Below are positions 43,983 to 56,393 of a DNA stretch of 64,000 nucleotides, in pieces. Source of the DNA: Rutstroemia sp. NJR-2017a BVV2 (Eukaryota; Ascomycota; Leotiomycetes; Helotiales; Rutstroemiaceae); the NCBI GenBank assembly GCA_002946415.1, contig NJPS01000017.1, positions 83,872-147,871 on the forward strand. Direction: 5' to 3'. A program made the translations under genes and the position numbers. The first letter of the stretch is position 1, and the number at the start of each line of letters is the position of its first letter. Under the pieces are notes generated by a model, which saw only the letters and a program-made list of their open reading frames with translations, ran no database searches and was not told the DNA's origin.

Positions 43983-45457
43983 TCAAAGTGAAGAGTATTT
44001 CCCTGTGAATGGCTTGTACCTCTTCGCCCCTTGCTTGATGATCTCCGAAGCCTCTTCTCTTGTGAGCGAAATCAGCTGTGTAAGGTTTTCATCGTGAGCC
44101 TCCATTCCTTGATGATCGATAAAAACCTTCTCCGATGTTGAGCCAGTGGTACCCATAATGATACTCCTACATGTTTCAGCCCATGCCTTCCAACAATGTT
44201 CAGACTGTGGTGCGCCTGGAAGGTGCCACATAAACGTATGCGGCATGCCTTCATATTCACGGAAGACAACCTGAACCCCTTGGCCAAATGCATTTTTGGC
44301 TATTACCTTCGCACCGTCAACTATTTGCTCCTGCCCACTACAGAACCACATGAATGGCGACCCTGTCCACTATAGATTCTCTCAGCTGGCACTTCTCGTG
44401 GTAGCTGCGCAAACATCCATCCGCGTATGGCATAGGGTGGATACTTACATCTTCTGCGCAAGCGGGACTTGCAATTGGGTGGGCAAGAACAGGCCCTTCA
44501 CAATAAATGTTACCGCGAGGAGGCTTCGACGGCCATATTGCACAGACTGGGAAGCCAGGCAGAACAGTAGGTGTCAGGTCACGTGGAAACACATCGTGGG
44601 AAGCGTTGTGCTTATACGAGGGAAGTGTGTTTGTTAGCTCCCCTACAGCACTAAGGAGAGTCAAGCCAGCGGGTAGCTCTAGTGTAACCTTTCTTCCATG
44701 ATATTCCAGCGAAGAGATGCCTTTCCGTCGCAATGTAAGTAGAATTTGAAGAAGTCCCAGTGCAAGATTGGCGCCGGAACTATCCCCGGCCAAGACAATC
44801 GACGATCCTGGAATCGCGGAATTTGGTGCTGAAGGGTGTGGTGACAGCAAAGACATATAACCGTGAAACACATCTATTAGTGCTGCTGGGAAGGGGTGCT
44901 GTGGAGCGAGCCGCTGTCGAACCATCATGCATGGAAGTCCTGTCATTTTTGATAATCGAGCAGTTATCTTCCTATATCTGGCAGGCGTATTTAAACTGTC
45001 TGAAATTAGACGTCCGCATTACTGAGTAGAGGCAAGGTAAGATAATTACTTACTAGAAAGCTCCACCGTAAACATACATCACCACACCCGTATTTTTCGC
45101 TTCCTCCATGAGATTATGGTACTTCTCGATCTCGGAGATGGGTGGTTCAGGAGTATTGCTATCAACATTACTGCGGTAACCGACCCATTCGACATCAATT
45201 CCCACAGAGGCAGGTTGGGTATTTGTCTTGATAGGATTTCCAAGCTCGTCAATTACCCGGAGCGTGAGTTCTTGTACGATGTCATTCTCTGGTGCCGAGA
45301 GATAGAACTTGGATACCCACATAGGGCCTTTGATCGAACTTTCGCCAACGGTTGAATTTTGCTGTTCTGTGACTGTCATGTTGGCTGCGGCGGTAATTCC
45401 TGCTTCACGTATCTTTGCAATGATGGCAGGCAGTTCGTTTCTGGCTTTTTCGTCCAT
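43983..45457 (-). CDS. Alpha/beta-hydrolase (HSL/arylacetamide deacetylase-like)
   Basis: Three exons, 45457-45054, 44995-44449 and 44369-43983, give 445 aa; the 58- and 79-nt introns agree in phase. The first splice yields VYGGAFYLNTPARYRK, the oxyanion region; the usual HGG of the HSL family is YGG here. The nucleophile elbow GDSSGAN lies near residue 200, the acid region probably in SGQEQIVDG, and the catalytic His in GMPHTFMWHLPG near residue 360. ATG 45457 (MDEKARNELPAIIAKIREAG) is chosen as it begins the recognisable N-terminus; the frame remains open to an ATG at 45580. No signal peptide is seen, so it is probably intracellular. It follows the P450 gene in the same orientation and might act on the same pathway. 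Confidence 0.85.
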
Positions 45458-45599
45458 GGTATTGAACTCGGTGAGTTGTTTGTTGCTTATGCAGCTTGAA
45501 ATTCTAGACTTGCAGAATGGGATGAGAACCGGTGTAATGTATATTTGATGGCCGTTTAAGATCATGTAAAATATATGCATTAGAAGCTACGGCCTCGGA

Positions 45600-46101
45600 A
45601 CTGACAAGCTCCGAGGTATGAGTATGTCGAGAGCCAACATAATACCAACCGATTTTGGTGTGACTTCAGATTGTTTTGCCCCATTGATGCATAAAGCATA
45701 GATGATGTAAAGGTCGAGAAGAAGTTGCTTAATCAGATCTGCATCAATTATAATGTCAGTGAATGATTAAGTCGCACCAACTGGAATGAAAATAGTACTT
45801 ACTTAGTACTTACCCAGAAGAAGCCCTAGTCTTACGGGAGCCTGTCCTCGCAAGTGATTGTTCTGCCTGAGCTGAAAGCATTCACTGCAGTCAAATACAG
45901 TAAAGGGAACCACGAATAATACAGACCATCACCAACAAAACTCGGGCGGTACAGCATCAACATACCAGGAATTGTGTCGGAAGTGGTCAGCTGTGAATAA
46001 CCGGTGGTGAATGACAACAACGCAAAATTGGATAGAGGATATAGCAGAGCCATTGTAAATGCTAAGTATAAGCGAAGTCCATCGATTCTATCAAGTGTCA
46101 T
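45600..46101 (-). CDS. Unresolved small hydrophobic protein gene or remnant
   Basis: Not recognised. From ATG 46101 an 89-codon frame encodes a hydrophobic protein (LYLAFTMALLYPLSNFALLS, then YYSWFPLLYLTAV). Beyond 45880 the coding sense seems to move to another frame: NNHLRGQAPVRLGLLL (45850-45800) splices across a GTAAGT..GATGCAG intron to DLIKQLLLDLYIIYALCI and a stop near 45600. The first part does not join the second in phase by any splice I can see, so the gene may be frame-shifted or have an exon structure I missed. It lies just upstream of the hydrolase gene. Confidence 0.3.
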
Positions 46102-47869
46102 CTTTGAATATGGCTATATATCTTCAATAATTCTTCGAATCCCTACCCCTGTTAGTTAGACTGGTCCGCTTCAGCGAGATAACAATCTCCGTTTGATGAA
46201 TCTCAACCCAAAATCACGACCAACACGGGTACGCACGGCTATAGGTCACCAGAAATCATGAGCTAAGTGTCAGCTGTTCGGATTTCTGTGACGAGGCGCA
46301 ACTCTGGACCCTCCTCGAAGCGTCTGGTCTGGCGATCTGAGTACTGGCATGCGGTTGCCGATGCTTCTCATATATTTCAAGTACCCACGGATCAATTGCT
46401 TTGCCGCCTCAAATTCTCACGAACGGCCTTCCCGGCATGAACAACTACCTACCGTTCAGCCGTTTGACTGACACACCGTGTGACACCGAGATATGTTTCC
46501 CCCTACCACAACACAGGGAAATGGTATAGTCTTCGTGTAAGAATGGAGGTACTATGATAGATGGCCTGTTCATTGGGCCCGGGGCTGGCGCATGCCTACC
46601 AGATGCCACTGTTCGGTATAGCCTATAGGTCAGGCATGGGCAGACGTTAATCCAATATCCGGCAACTCTCGATCGATTTGATGAAGCCAGGCGTAATCAT
46701 GAAGTCCGTAACTGAAACCTGCTACGCCGGCGACTATTCTTCTTCGCGCTGCGTGTGATATTTTGGTCCCCTTTCACGCAAGGAGATCACAATATGCAGA
46801 TTGAGATTAGCCGCCAGTGAGGCTGCCAGCTCGGATGATTTCCAATGTACCCGCCCATTCCACGCAGTATGGGTTGAAAGGGGTCATCGGCGTGTGGTTT
46901 CATCTTCCTACTTGTATATTGATTGGTAGTAATAGGATGCAACATTCAATCCACAGGACAGTTTCCTTCGCTCGGATGCCTTTGTTAATGGCAATGGCTT
47001 GGCAGCTTTTCAAATAGATGTAAAGATCAGGCTGGAGTATATAATCTGTTTCGGGTGGGTTTGCATTTATGCATAGAGCACTTCGTTGATTCGATTAAAA
47101 CGCGGGACATTGTAGCACGTCTGGTGTAACCTTTCGGTCCTATTGTGTCGCACAGCATGACTGCGCCGAAATAGCTGTTGTGAGCGTCTAACTGCAGCTC
47201 AGCTGGAATTGCCTCTAACACACCCATCAGATGTGAACGAATAAAAACACTTTTATCAATATTCACTCCTGTTTTAATTCCAGGAAGGGAAAGTGGCGTA
47301 CATAAAGCACCAGACCACACAGCTCCTAACTAGTCGCCGTGGCACTAATATATAACGAACATACACATGCAACGTGATGGGTATCATCTTAAGCGCTCTC
47401 GTAGCGCGGAGTATATACTCTAAATATATAATCGAGGCTCTATACTCATCCTCAGCCGTGCCTGCATCTAATTCTACATTATGTAGATGGAGGGTGAACA
47501 AACTGGTTGATGGTGTCTGAGCTACTACTTCAATTGGCTCACGTTTAGCCTGTTGGAAATATATGAACATATAACGACTTCTGATATATATAATTGCTTT
47601 CTGCACCTTACGCCCCACAAAACTTTCTGCATCACCTACATCAAGTCTTTTTCCAATACAATTTACCAGGCATCTTCTGTCCATCTTTACATCAAAAATC
47701 TCGAGGCTGTAGTAGTTTTTCATCATTTTCTAGATTGTGGCAGTGCTATTATTTTCATTTCCGAACAGCGTTCAGTTGGAGCCGTCTTGAAACTATCAAC
47801 AAATCAGGTTATTAGTGCTTCACTCTAAAGCAAGCCTTTTCAGACTCAGCAAGGACGAATTTCTATCCG
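46102..47869. other. Intergenic DNA, no confident gene
   Basis: A 150-codon minus-strand ORF (47274-47726, beginning MMKNYYSLEIFDVKMDRRCL) has normal composition but no relative I recognise and ATG near a TA-rich stretch. The rest holds nothing. The last 200 bases should contain the promoter of the next gene. Confidence 0.4.
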
Positions 47870-50026
47870 ATGACATACTACCCATCACATGAAGCGAAGG
47901 ACCAGTTCCCTTTGGCATCCTGGCACACGAACGGAGGAAACAGCAATGACAAGGCTCGAGATGAACAACACGGACCGAAGAGGAAAAGCCTATGGAAACG
48001 GATGAATCTAATATCCTTGCTCGCGATGTTTCTCGGCTCAGCATTACTATTGCTAGTGTTATCGCTCCTGGCTTATTTATGGAAATTGTCAACGATTGCA
48101 GATACCACAGAACAACCAAATGCAAATTGGGCTCTTATCATAAACACAAACTGGGGTACAAGGCTTGTTACGATATGTACCACTATTATCAGAACTGTGG
48201 TAACTTTTCAAGCAAGTCTAGCTACTGCAATGGTAGCTGGGATCATGATAGAGACGATTGGCGTGCCACTACTGCAAAGTCCTTTCTACTCCATCATTAG
48301 GTCAATTAAAGTTTCCCCGAGTAACTTGTTGACTTCGGTAAAGGTCTGGCCTCATGAGAATCTATCTCTTTTCATCTACGTACTTGTTCTGTCCGAGGTT
48401 CTGGTTACTATAGTATCCCAATTCTTGTCCACCATTTTCCTGTCCGACTTCGCGGATAGTACCTTTACCCAGATGAATTATACATATATCAGCGTCCTCA
48501 ACAGTTCGAGATCGATTCAGAGTGCATTGTGGAAGATGCCACCTGCGGCGAGTTGGACGTTTGCCGAGCTTTCAGAACCATTTATAGAAGGGCGAAACTT
48601 CCATGATACTGGACATACTTATCGAGCCTTTATTCCCTTTGGGGTAGAGACCCAACGAAGAAAGTTGCGCAGACTCCATGGCCCAGTATCTATCATAGAC
48701 CAGCGCGTCTTCTGCGCAAGTCCCACTTTACTCAACTTAGGCTTCGTTGATCATCGATTGTCAGGACAAATAGCCATCGAAAGCACATCTTACCCAGCGT
48801 TACAGGATATAGGGCCTCCATCCTATGTAAACTTTACCTGTCAGTTACCACCATCGCTACTTTCAACGGATACTCCAAATGGGGATACGACCATGTGTTT
48901 CGCTAATTCGGGGGAGAATTGGACGGTTCATTTAAAAGATCCTTTGGTCGAATCTACTGCAGATGACGCGACGGGGCGCACCCATGATTTCTTACTTGAA
49001 GGTTCGAAGATGTTCATGGTCCTGGATATGCTTTCTATGGCGGCATTCGCGAATGCAGTTGAAACGAACGATTCTCTGCAAACTGTACGCAGCTTGAAAG
49101 GTCCTTGGGCGATGGTTACGAATGGGTCAGATACAGAAATTCTACGAGTCTCAGCTTGTTTAACGAACCTGGGCTCAAAGATCGTCACAACTGATATGCA
49201 TAGCTTCTCGGATAACCTAGAGCCGGAGATATCTTGGGATCACCAAGCTGGGAGCTATAACACCAAGAGCGTCCGGCGCCAGCTTGGCGCATCAATAGTA
49301 CCAGAGAGTACTAAGGATCGTGGTGTACTAGTACTAGGGGCTAAGTCTCAATGGCAACCTTTCGAAATCGTCCTAAAATCAGATGATCTGACTGCACTGG
49401 CACAAAAACGAGAGGAGACAAACTGGTTTTTCTTAAACTCTCTTGCAGACAGCGTGCCCCTGCCTCCAGTGTTGTCTGCTCCAATTAAAAACGCAGATCC
49501 CGTGGTGATACTCTCCAATAAACCAAATATTGATATATGGACCACACATGCCACTCATGCGACTATATTCCAAGACACATTGAACGATACGCAAAGCCCC
49601 GCCTTAGCACTTCAAGTTCTGCTGACGAGAATCTGTCAGATGGCATACTATGAAGTATTTGTGAAACAGGACACTACTGCTATAGCATCAATCTCCTTAT
49701 CTTCTTCCGCGTCGATGCCGATACGGTGGACTGGATTCACCATCGGTACAGCAATTATTGTGTCTCATTTGATCATAGTCGCAACTCTTGCTGGAATATT
49801 TATAAATTACACGAAGTATTCCTGCATAGGGAACTACTGGCAAGCCATCTCTCAGGTCATCTCAGAGGATACGTGCCCAATTTTGGAACGAGCAGATAAG
49901 ATGAAAGATGATGAGATTGAGCTTTGGGCAAAAAAGCAGTCCCTTGATGTAAAGAGTTCAACCTTTCTTCGTTACAGGCAGAATGGACGAGTTAGTCTTG
50001 GTATATCGGAGCATTGCAAACGATAG
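47870..50026 (+). CDS. Large fungal membrane protein of unknown function
   Basis: Intronless ORF of 718 aa with ATG 47870. The N-terminal 43 residues are hydrophilic and basic (KRKSLWKRM). Two hydrophobic segments at about 44-70 and 105-125, another near 165-190, then about 420 residues with several NxS/T sites and paired Cys (extracytoplasmic loop by inference) and a last membrane helix (FTIGTAIIVSHLIIVATLAGI) near residue 625. A cytoplasmic tail of 80 residues follows. This layout is shared by a large family of ascomycete hypothetical proteins found in accessory regions; no activity is known. It has no obvious partner gene nearby. Confidence 0.75.
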   Translation: MTYYPSHEAKDQFPLASWHTNGGNSNDKARDEQHGPKRKSLWKRMNLISLLAMFLGSALLLLVLSLLAYLWKLSTIADTTEQPNANWALIINTNWGTRLVTICTTIIRTVVTFQASLATAMVAGIMIETIGVPLLQSPFYSIIRSIKVSPSNLLTSVKVWPHENLSLFIYVLVLSEVLVTIVSQFLSTIFLSDFADSTFTQMNYTYISVLNSSRSIQSALWKMPPAASWTFAELSEPFIEGRNFHDTGHTYRAFIPFGVETQRRKLRRLHGPVSIIDQRVFCASPTLLNLGFVDHRLSGQIAIESTSYPALQDIGPPSYVNFTCQLPPSLLSTDTPNGDTTMCFANSGENWTVHLKDPLVESTADDATGRTHDFLLEGSKMFMVLDMLSMAAFANAVETNDSLQTVRSLKGPWAMVTNGSDTEILRVSACLTNLGSKIVTTDMHSFSDNLEPEISWDHQAGSYNTKSVRRQLGASIVPESTKDRGVLVLGAKSQWQPFEIVLKSDDLTALAQKREETNWFFLNSLADSVPLPPVLSAPIKNADPVVILSNKPNIDIWTTHATHATIFQDTLNDTQSPALALQVLLTRICQMAYYEVFVKQDTTAIASISLSSSASMPIRWTGFTIGTAIIVSHLIIVATLAGIFINYTKYSCIGNYWQAISQVISEDTCPILERADKMKDDEIELWAKKQSLDVKSSTFLRYRQNGRVSLGISEHCKR

Positions 50027-51028
50027 GGTTCAGCCGTGTGAACAAGGGGCCTTAGGCTCAATGACAATGAACATTTGCTTCGTCATTAGTAGAACCCTTG
50101 GGAGGATCATATAATGAAGCTGCAAGTACTTAATGCTATACCTCATTGAACTCTTTTTTACGAGTAAACAGTGTGAAATATTCGATTGTCCGAAAGGCTC
50201 ATCCGGTAGACGTCGAGAAGGACTTCCTTCTCTGAACGCATTGTGGGACAGACAATTGACCAACCTTTGGTACTTCAAACTTCTCCTAACGAGAGTATCG
50301 GGAACAAGATTCTGGAATAAGATATGAATGAACATAGATTCAAGAAAAACCACTTCCATCCCGCATCGGTCAAGTGACAAGTCGCTAGTTTTGCTCAAGC
50401 CTCAAGCAGGTGCTCGACACCTTACCTCCTTCACCTATACCCTCCTGCACACATTCCGCCAGCGTATCTGCTACCTTTGCTCAGAAAAACCCACCTACCG
50501 CCATCGTATCCTTACCCAAGCACAGTCAACCCGTCCCATATGTCTCGCATGTTCGTTCACCCTTTCCCACATCCTCCCGAGGTTCGCTCAGCAAAACCTA
50601 CTTACCACCACCACCATCGCACCTCAAGCACAATACAGCACACCCAACCCAACCCATCCATCTCCCCAAACCTCCCCTTCACAGTCCGACAAACATCAAT
50701 ATCCACACCGATCTCCATCTCAGACAGACGGCATGCCCTTAAACCCATTCGTTGCCCGCCCACACGTTAAACACGGCGATTCACCAGTCAGTCTCGAACC
50801 GCACTTCTTCAACACCAACACTTCAGCCATGAACAACGGACTTCAGACAGCAGACTCACTTGTGCAACATACGACGACGATGGGACCAGCAACTTGCTGT
50901 CACCAGCACCACAGCACAGCACGTATGCCGTATTTCTAAACTAATATCATCCACCACAAGACAAGACTTCATTCATCCCATGAACAAAATACCCTGTTCT
51001 CACTTTCTAATCCCGTCCCAACCTTACT

Positions 51029-51072
51029 CCACAATTCCAATCCCCATCCCAATCCCAATCCCAATCCCATCC
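51029..51072 (+). repeat. (CCAATC/CCCATC)n microsatellite
   Basis: Six-base units of CCAATC/CCCATC type in tandem, directly visible. Confidence 0.75.
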
Positions 51073-52573
51073 CTACCCCACATCCACATCCACAAACATG
51101 ACGCTCCGCTGGCTCTCCGAGGGCCACTGCCGTGGAGGCCGACTAATTTCTTGCTCTGCTCATGTATCATGTGCAATTGTTCACTTCCACTTCCATTTTC
51201 ATTTCCACCTAAAATAAAAGTAAACGCAAATACAAAACCCATCCAACCGACTTCATTATTCCGCGTACCTACCACTCACGGAATAGCAGAATCATCAGGC
51301 GGGCTGTATTGTATCATCTGACCTCCAGCGCTCGCCCGCCCTACCCTATCAGTCGTTCATTCCAGAACACCGAGTACTGTATTGTGATTATCAATCAGTC
51401 AATGATGCCATACTGAGACACATCCATCCATCCATTTCCCTTAACTCCCTCCACTAAACCATCACAAGGAAAGGGAACCCGTGTTTGTAAGCAAAAGCTC
51501 CTCACAAGGATCACCATGTCTGCACCTACTTCCAGCCACACGCCAAACAACCAAACGCCAAACAAACAACCACACGCCAAACACGCCAACCAAACAAAAC
51601 AATGACGACATTCGTCAGCAACCCACAGACACACGCGGATAGATAGACCGACCAACCCAAACTGCGCCCGCAGCCCGACAAACCATCCGATGTTTTCCCA
51701 TCTCTCCTCTCACCGACGCCTCGGCACCGATCTGGCTGGGGCTGCGCCGGGCGCGGGAATACTCGGGTATACGAACATGCCATGCAGAGGGGCTAAAAAT
51801 AGGTCCTCTATTCGTTCGTACATCAAATGAAAGAAACACGAGAGGAAAGATAACTTACTCGGGATGGGATTTGGAATTGTCTATTCATTCATACGAACAA
51901 ACAAACATCAATCACGGCTGTATGGTACGAAGTACGAAGTAGCATCGAGGCATCTATTTATCTATCTCATGATTTGTATTTACGAAGTACATTTACCCGT
52001 TCATCGTATTGCGGGAGGGGTTGGGGGGTTGTGTTGTGTGTGGGATTACTTATTGTTCTGTTCTGTTCGTACTTTAGGAATTGGAAGTGTTTGTCTGTTC
52101 CCCGCCTCTCGTGATTCTCTGTCGGGTTTATCATCATCACGAGCGATAGGACTGGGAAAATAGAGAGCTTGAAGCAAAAAGAAGTCGTAGATAGGAAGCA
52201 TCGAAGCCTGCCGCGGTTATCTGCATATTTGAACTGATCAATTGATCGACCGTTGTTCACAAAAGATGTGCATTTTATACCCTCCATCCATTGGCCACTC
52301 GCTCACAACAATTGGGTTTATCCTGGGGATACGAACGTTTATGCAAAACAAGCTTTTGTTCGCTCGGAGTTGCTTTTTCCCGGGGGTGAGAGGTTCGTAT
52401 TGTATGTCAGATGATATTACTGATGTGTTCGTATTACCTGGATGGAGGGTTGGGTGCAAGTATTGTGCTTTGTAGATACGGATTTTGTACGGGTTTTGTG
52501 AGTGATATGGGAGCGGTGATGTGAGGTGTGGAAGATTGAAGATATATTTAGGTACGGGATGGAGTCGAATTGG

Positions 52574-52597
52574 GTGAGTGAGTGAGTGAGTGAGTGG
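52574..52597 (+). repeat. (GTGA)n microsatellite
   Basis: Six uninterrupted GTGA tetranucleotide units, directly visible. Confidence 0.8.
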
Positions 52598-53820
52598 GTA
52601 ATCAAGAAGATCGCTCGCAGTGTGCAAGTACCTAATACAACTGCACCGTACTGCATACGGCAAATCCGATCTCGACCGCAAAAGAAATACCTACGTAGTG
52701 CACTGCACTGTACCTCACCTTGTACAAGTACGAAAGTGCCTCCTCCCGTAATACCAATCCCTCCCCAGTGGAGCCACAGCAGATTGTCATCGACACAAAT
52801 GACGACAAGCCGGGTTTCATCTAGAAGAAGGCCGTCCGCTCGTCTGTCGGCGGGAATGGAAAAACATTTTTGGGTTGGCTTGGTCTGGTTTGGGTTTGGG
52901 TTAGTTTGGTTTGCTGTATGTTAACCAATCATGTCCTCGGGCTCAGTTCTGCGAAATTTCGGTCCGTCTAAAGCTAGTCCCTGACTATCGAAGCTTGGGT
53001 TGAGGGGAGATCTGGGTGGGGTTTACTGTAATGTACTTCGCAGGTTGCCGAGGAAAATGAAAATGAAGTGGAATTCTACCTCCGTACGGTTGTTTGGAAT
53101 TGGAAATCGCTGCTCAGCTGTACATGGGCGATCCGCGGGTTTTCTCTTGGAAAATGGTAATTATGTAGAAGACCGGACTGAGGATGGAGAGATCATGCCA
53201 AGGTCGTACTGCTTCACGACGACTTCTAGGGTGGAATCGACTGGTAGACAGGGTTCGATGCCGCTTTAACTTAAGCGCAAATCATCTATTCTGTAGCACT
53301 GTGAGAAAATGAAAGGGGACGCCGGATGCGTGGTTGGAGAGGAGAGGAGGAGATCGCGATTTAAAGGTTGCACGATGGAGTACAATTGCTGTACGGTAAC
53401 GGGAGGGAAGCTTCACAAAATCCAATCCAGTGTTTACGATTCAGTGATGATGAAAACGGGTGACTTTCGGTCGCTCTTCTCCAACTGTTTGCTGAGGACC
53501 AGTCGTCGATCAATTGCTGCCGAGACCCAGAACTCATGAATATCGTAATACACTTTTTGATCCAGCTATCCAACTGGCTGCGGGTGGTTAGCATACTCTA
53601 GTCTCGCTGCTGCCGGTCCGGTTGATCTCTCTCCTCCTGCCCAGTGCGAACGTGCGTGCGCTCTATGCATGCATATCTGAGCATTAGGAAGCGAAGCTGC
53701 AGATATCAAGGAGCAGCTCCTTGTACATTTCAGTAGTCGTTCAGTAGTCGGGCTGGTGCATTACGCTACACTATCTATCCGAGTCCAAGGACAGTAAAGA
53801 CAGACTACTTAATCGCAAGG

Positions 53821-53850
53821 TGAAGCTCGAAGCTCGAAGCTCGAAGCTCT
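53821..53850 (+). repeat. GAAGCTC heptamer, four tandem units
   Basis: Four consecutive GAAGCTC copies, directly visible; not in a recognised gene. Confidence 0.8.
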
Positions 53851-54240
53851 CATTGCGATCACCATCACTCGGACTTTTCTTCTCTCCTTATCTCCCGCAA
53901 ACCATCGCCACAACCAAGATCGTGGGATTTTTGGCTTTTTCAACCGTTTACAGAAAAGGAACGCGCCACTGCGAAAGCGCAGTCCGCAAAGAGGGAAACG
54001 GAAAACCTTAATGGGATTATGCCAGAGGACTAAATCCCGCTTTTAGCCATTTTCCGCTGTTGAGCTAGGCTAGACACAGTATGGCGTGAGAAAATTACAA
54101 AAGAAAAACATCCCGCCGCTTGTAAAATTACACAATGTACACGACGCACTTGGCCTATCCTAGCAATTTCCCAAGTTATCCTCCTCTCCATTCGCACTGT
54201 CTTGAGTCTTGACGTGCGAACCACTCATTATCCAGGACGA

Positions 54241-54914
54241 ACTCACTTTGCTTGCTTGTACGAAATACCGGGACCTGCTTACCTACCACCACTCGTTTTT
54301 TCCTATCTTCCCTACCTTAAGGTTACCTTACCTTACCCTACCTTAACCTTCACCATCTTCCTTTCCTTTACCTTTTCCCTCCTACTAACTCCGCATTCGA
54401 TCAAATCCTACACTACAACCCTTCTTCAGCTTTCTTCCTTTTTTCCCTTTTCGTCCGTCGTTCGCCTCATTCCAACCTCTTTCTAAACCTTTTCTCTCCT
54501 CTGTTGCTTGATTTTTTTTTTATACATTCGTTCTCACCACATCCCATCAAACATACGCTTCGAGAGTTAGAGGGCCGGACTTTCCAATCTCTTAGTACAG
54601 CATAAAAAAAAACCGCATCGCACGAAAACAGTGAAATGGCTGCTATCGTGATTCTCGGGTGATGCTTCGAATCTACCGATTGACTGGTTGATTGATTGAT
54701 TCATTGCTGTTTGCAAGTGGGAGGGATATCTTGATTGATATTTCACCTGAATCCGTATGTACCATCTCTCTACCTGCATTCCTTCACCATGCTTCCATAC
54801 ATTCCGCTCATCGTTCTCTAGCAACAGCCGAGACATATTGTCACTGTTAACCTCATCATCACGAATAAACCATAAACGTCGCCGGGAGATTTCTCTCCTC
54901 AAAAGTAACAAACG
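54241..54914 (+). promoter_or_regulatory. Pyrimidine-rich promoter/leader of the WSC gene
   Basis: Plus-strand C/T runs (CCTTACCTTACCCTACCTTA type, 54300-54380, then CTTCTTCAGC and TTTTTTCCC tracts) precede the WSC sensor gene. Such tracts are typical of promoters and long 5' leaders of strongly expressed fungal genes. The transcription start cannot be fixed. Confidence 0.4.
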
Positions 54915-56393
54915 ATGTTTCTATCGCAGCGAGATCACCACCGGCTCTTAGCCGCCGCAGTATTTGTTTTCACCCTTTTCCAATATGTCAATGGTATTTC
55001 AATGAAGTATTGCTCCAGTCTGAATACTGCCGGCACAAGTGCAAGTAAGTTTTGGGGGGAATTGGTGTTGTGGTTACGAGTCGAGTGTTAATGTTCCGTC
55101 TCTGCAGACTCTTCCATATACCAATCGGACGGATTATGCCACGATTTTTGCGTCGACAGTTATGCATTCGCAGTCGTGAAAGGAAGTGATTGTTGGTGTT
55201 CGAACTACGTACCCGGATCTACGACCTCGACCGATGACTGCGCAAATCCATGTCCTGGTTATCCCACTGATACTTGCGGTGGAGACGATACATACGGTTA
55301 CATATCATTGATATTATCGCCCTCGGGGACAAAAGGTGCAGCAACTACAGCTGCAGCCTCCACTACCTTGAAGGTTCGTACTTCAATACCCCCACTGCCT
55401 ACACTCAAACATATTTTCTTCTTTCTCGCATATCGGTCCTGTTTCATCGTTTTTTGTCGATCGTCTACATAGTGCCTTCAATGGCAACTCATTTGACTTT
55501 CTTTCGATGATAGGTAACTACCTCGAGCGCGAGTCCTGATGTGGTGACGATTTATTCTACCGTCACTGAGTCTCCTGCTACTACTTCATTATCATCCACA
55601 TCCACATCTCCATCATCTGTATGATCTTTTTCGTTGGTTCTGGTGGCTTTGGGAATGTGGTTGGATAAGAGTGGGCGTGTGTGTTGATGAATTGAAGCTG
55701 ACGGTTATATAGACCAGCACTAAAACTTCCTCGCAAACTCCTGCCACGACCTCCGAGACCGTACTTTCAACTACAGCTGCTCCAGTGAAAGCTACTTCCG
55801 CGAGTAGCGACACCAGTTCCACTTGGACGCCTACTCCAATCATCTCGCTCGAAACCATCACAGGACAAGTCCGGACCGTCACAGTCACACCAACAGCACC
55901 TCCGAATTCACAAAGCAATTCGACGGTTTCAAAGAGTAAAAGTGGTGGATTATCAACTGGAGGAGCGGTTGGGCTTACTGTTGGGTTGGTGGCATTAGTT
56001 GCCATAATTGCTGGGATTGCATTCTTCTGCATACGAAAGAGACGCCAAGAAAAAGCCGAAGCATACAACGCTGTGAATAGTCGAAGAGAAAGCATAGCCG
56101 GCTTAGGAGGACCAATTCCGTCGAGAACCATGAGCGAGAATTCACGATATGTTCTCGGTACCGATGGAAGACGAGTTGTGGAGACATGGGAGCCGGAGAT
56201 ACGTACGCCAGGATCCAGAAATAGTCAGATGATACCTGTGGATCCCAGATTGGATCCATTCGCCCCAGTTTATCAACGTGGAGAAAATAACAGTCGAGAG
56301 AGCTTCAACACTATACGAGACGATCACGATTATTCGAGACGTGTCCATCAGCAAGCACCAATACTTCGAGCTATGAATCCGGATCCTGATTAA
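54915..56393 (+). CDS. WSC-domain cell-wall stress sensor (Wsc/Slg1-like)
   Basis: Single-pass plasma-membrane mechanosensor that signals cell-wall stress through Rho1 and the cell-wall-integrity MAPK pathway in yeasts. Exons 54915-55044, 55108-55373, 55514-55618 and 55713-56393 join in phase, giving 393 aa; introns are 63, 140 and 94 nt. Signal peptide at residues 1-34. The WSC domain follows (YCSSLNTAGTSANSSIYQSD, GSDCWCSNYVPG, CANPCPGYPTDTCGGDD) with eight or more Cys. Then a Ser/Thr-rich, probably O-mannosylated rod (about 115-245), a membrane helix (GAVGLTVGLVALVAIIAGIA, near 250-272), a basic stop-transfer RKRRQEK and a cytoplasmic tail with Ser/Tyr motifs ending NPDPD. The family call is firm; exon 3 borders rest on frame. 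Confidence 0.92.

Larger units (their letters stand above)
50027..54240. other. 4-kb gene-free interval
   Basis: No convincing gene. ORFs at 50328-50939 and 50860-51321 are Pro/His/Ser/Thr-rich products of C/A-biased DNA. The stretch carries many simple repeats: (CCAATC)n at about 51029-51072, a CCAAACA-rich run at 51541-51600, (GAGT)n at about 52574-52597 and four GAAGCTC units at about 53821-53850. ACGAAGTAC words repeat at 51926-51990. A GC-skewed low-complexity character resembles the region at 2-9 kb upstream of the DUF300 gene. Confidence 0.5.

Noticed and set aside
47274..47726. 150-codon minus-strand frame
   Set aside because: Composition is acceptable but there is no recognised relative, no splice support and it lies in the upstream region of a plus-strand gene; left as a note in the intergenic entry.
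50328..51321. Plus-strand ORFs of 203 and 153 codons
   Set aside because: Pro/His/Ser/Thr-rich products of C/A-biased repeats; they differ in frame and show no domain.
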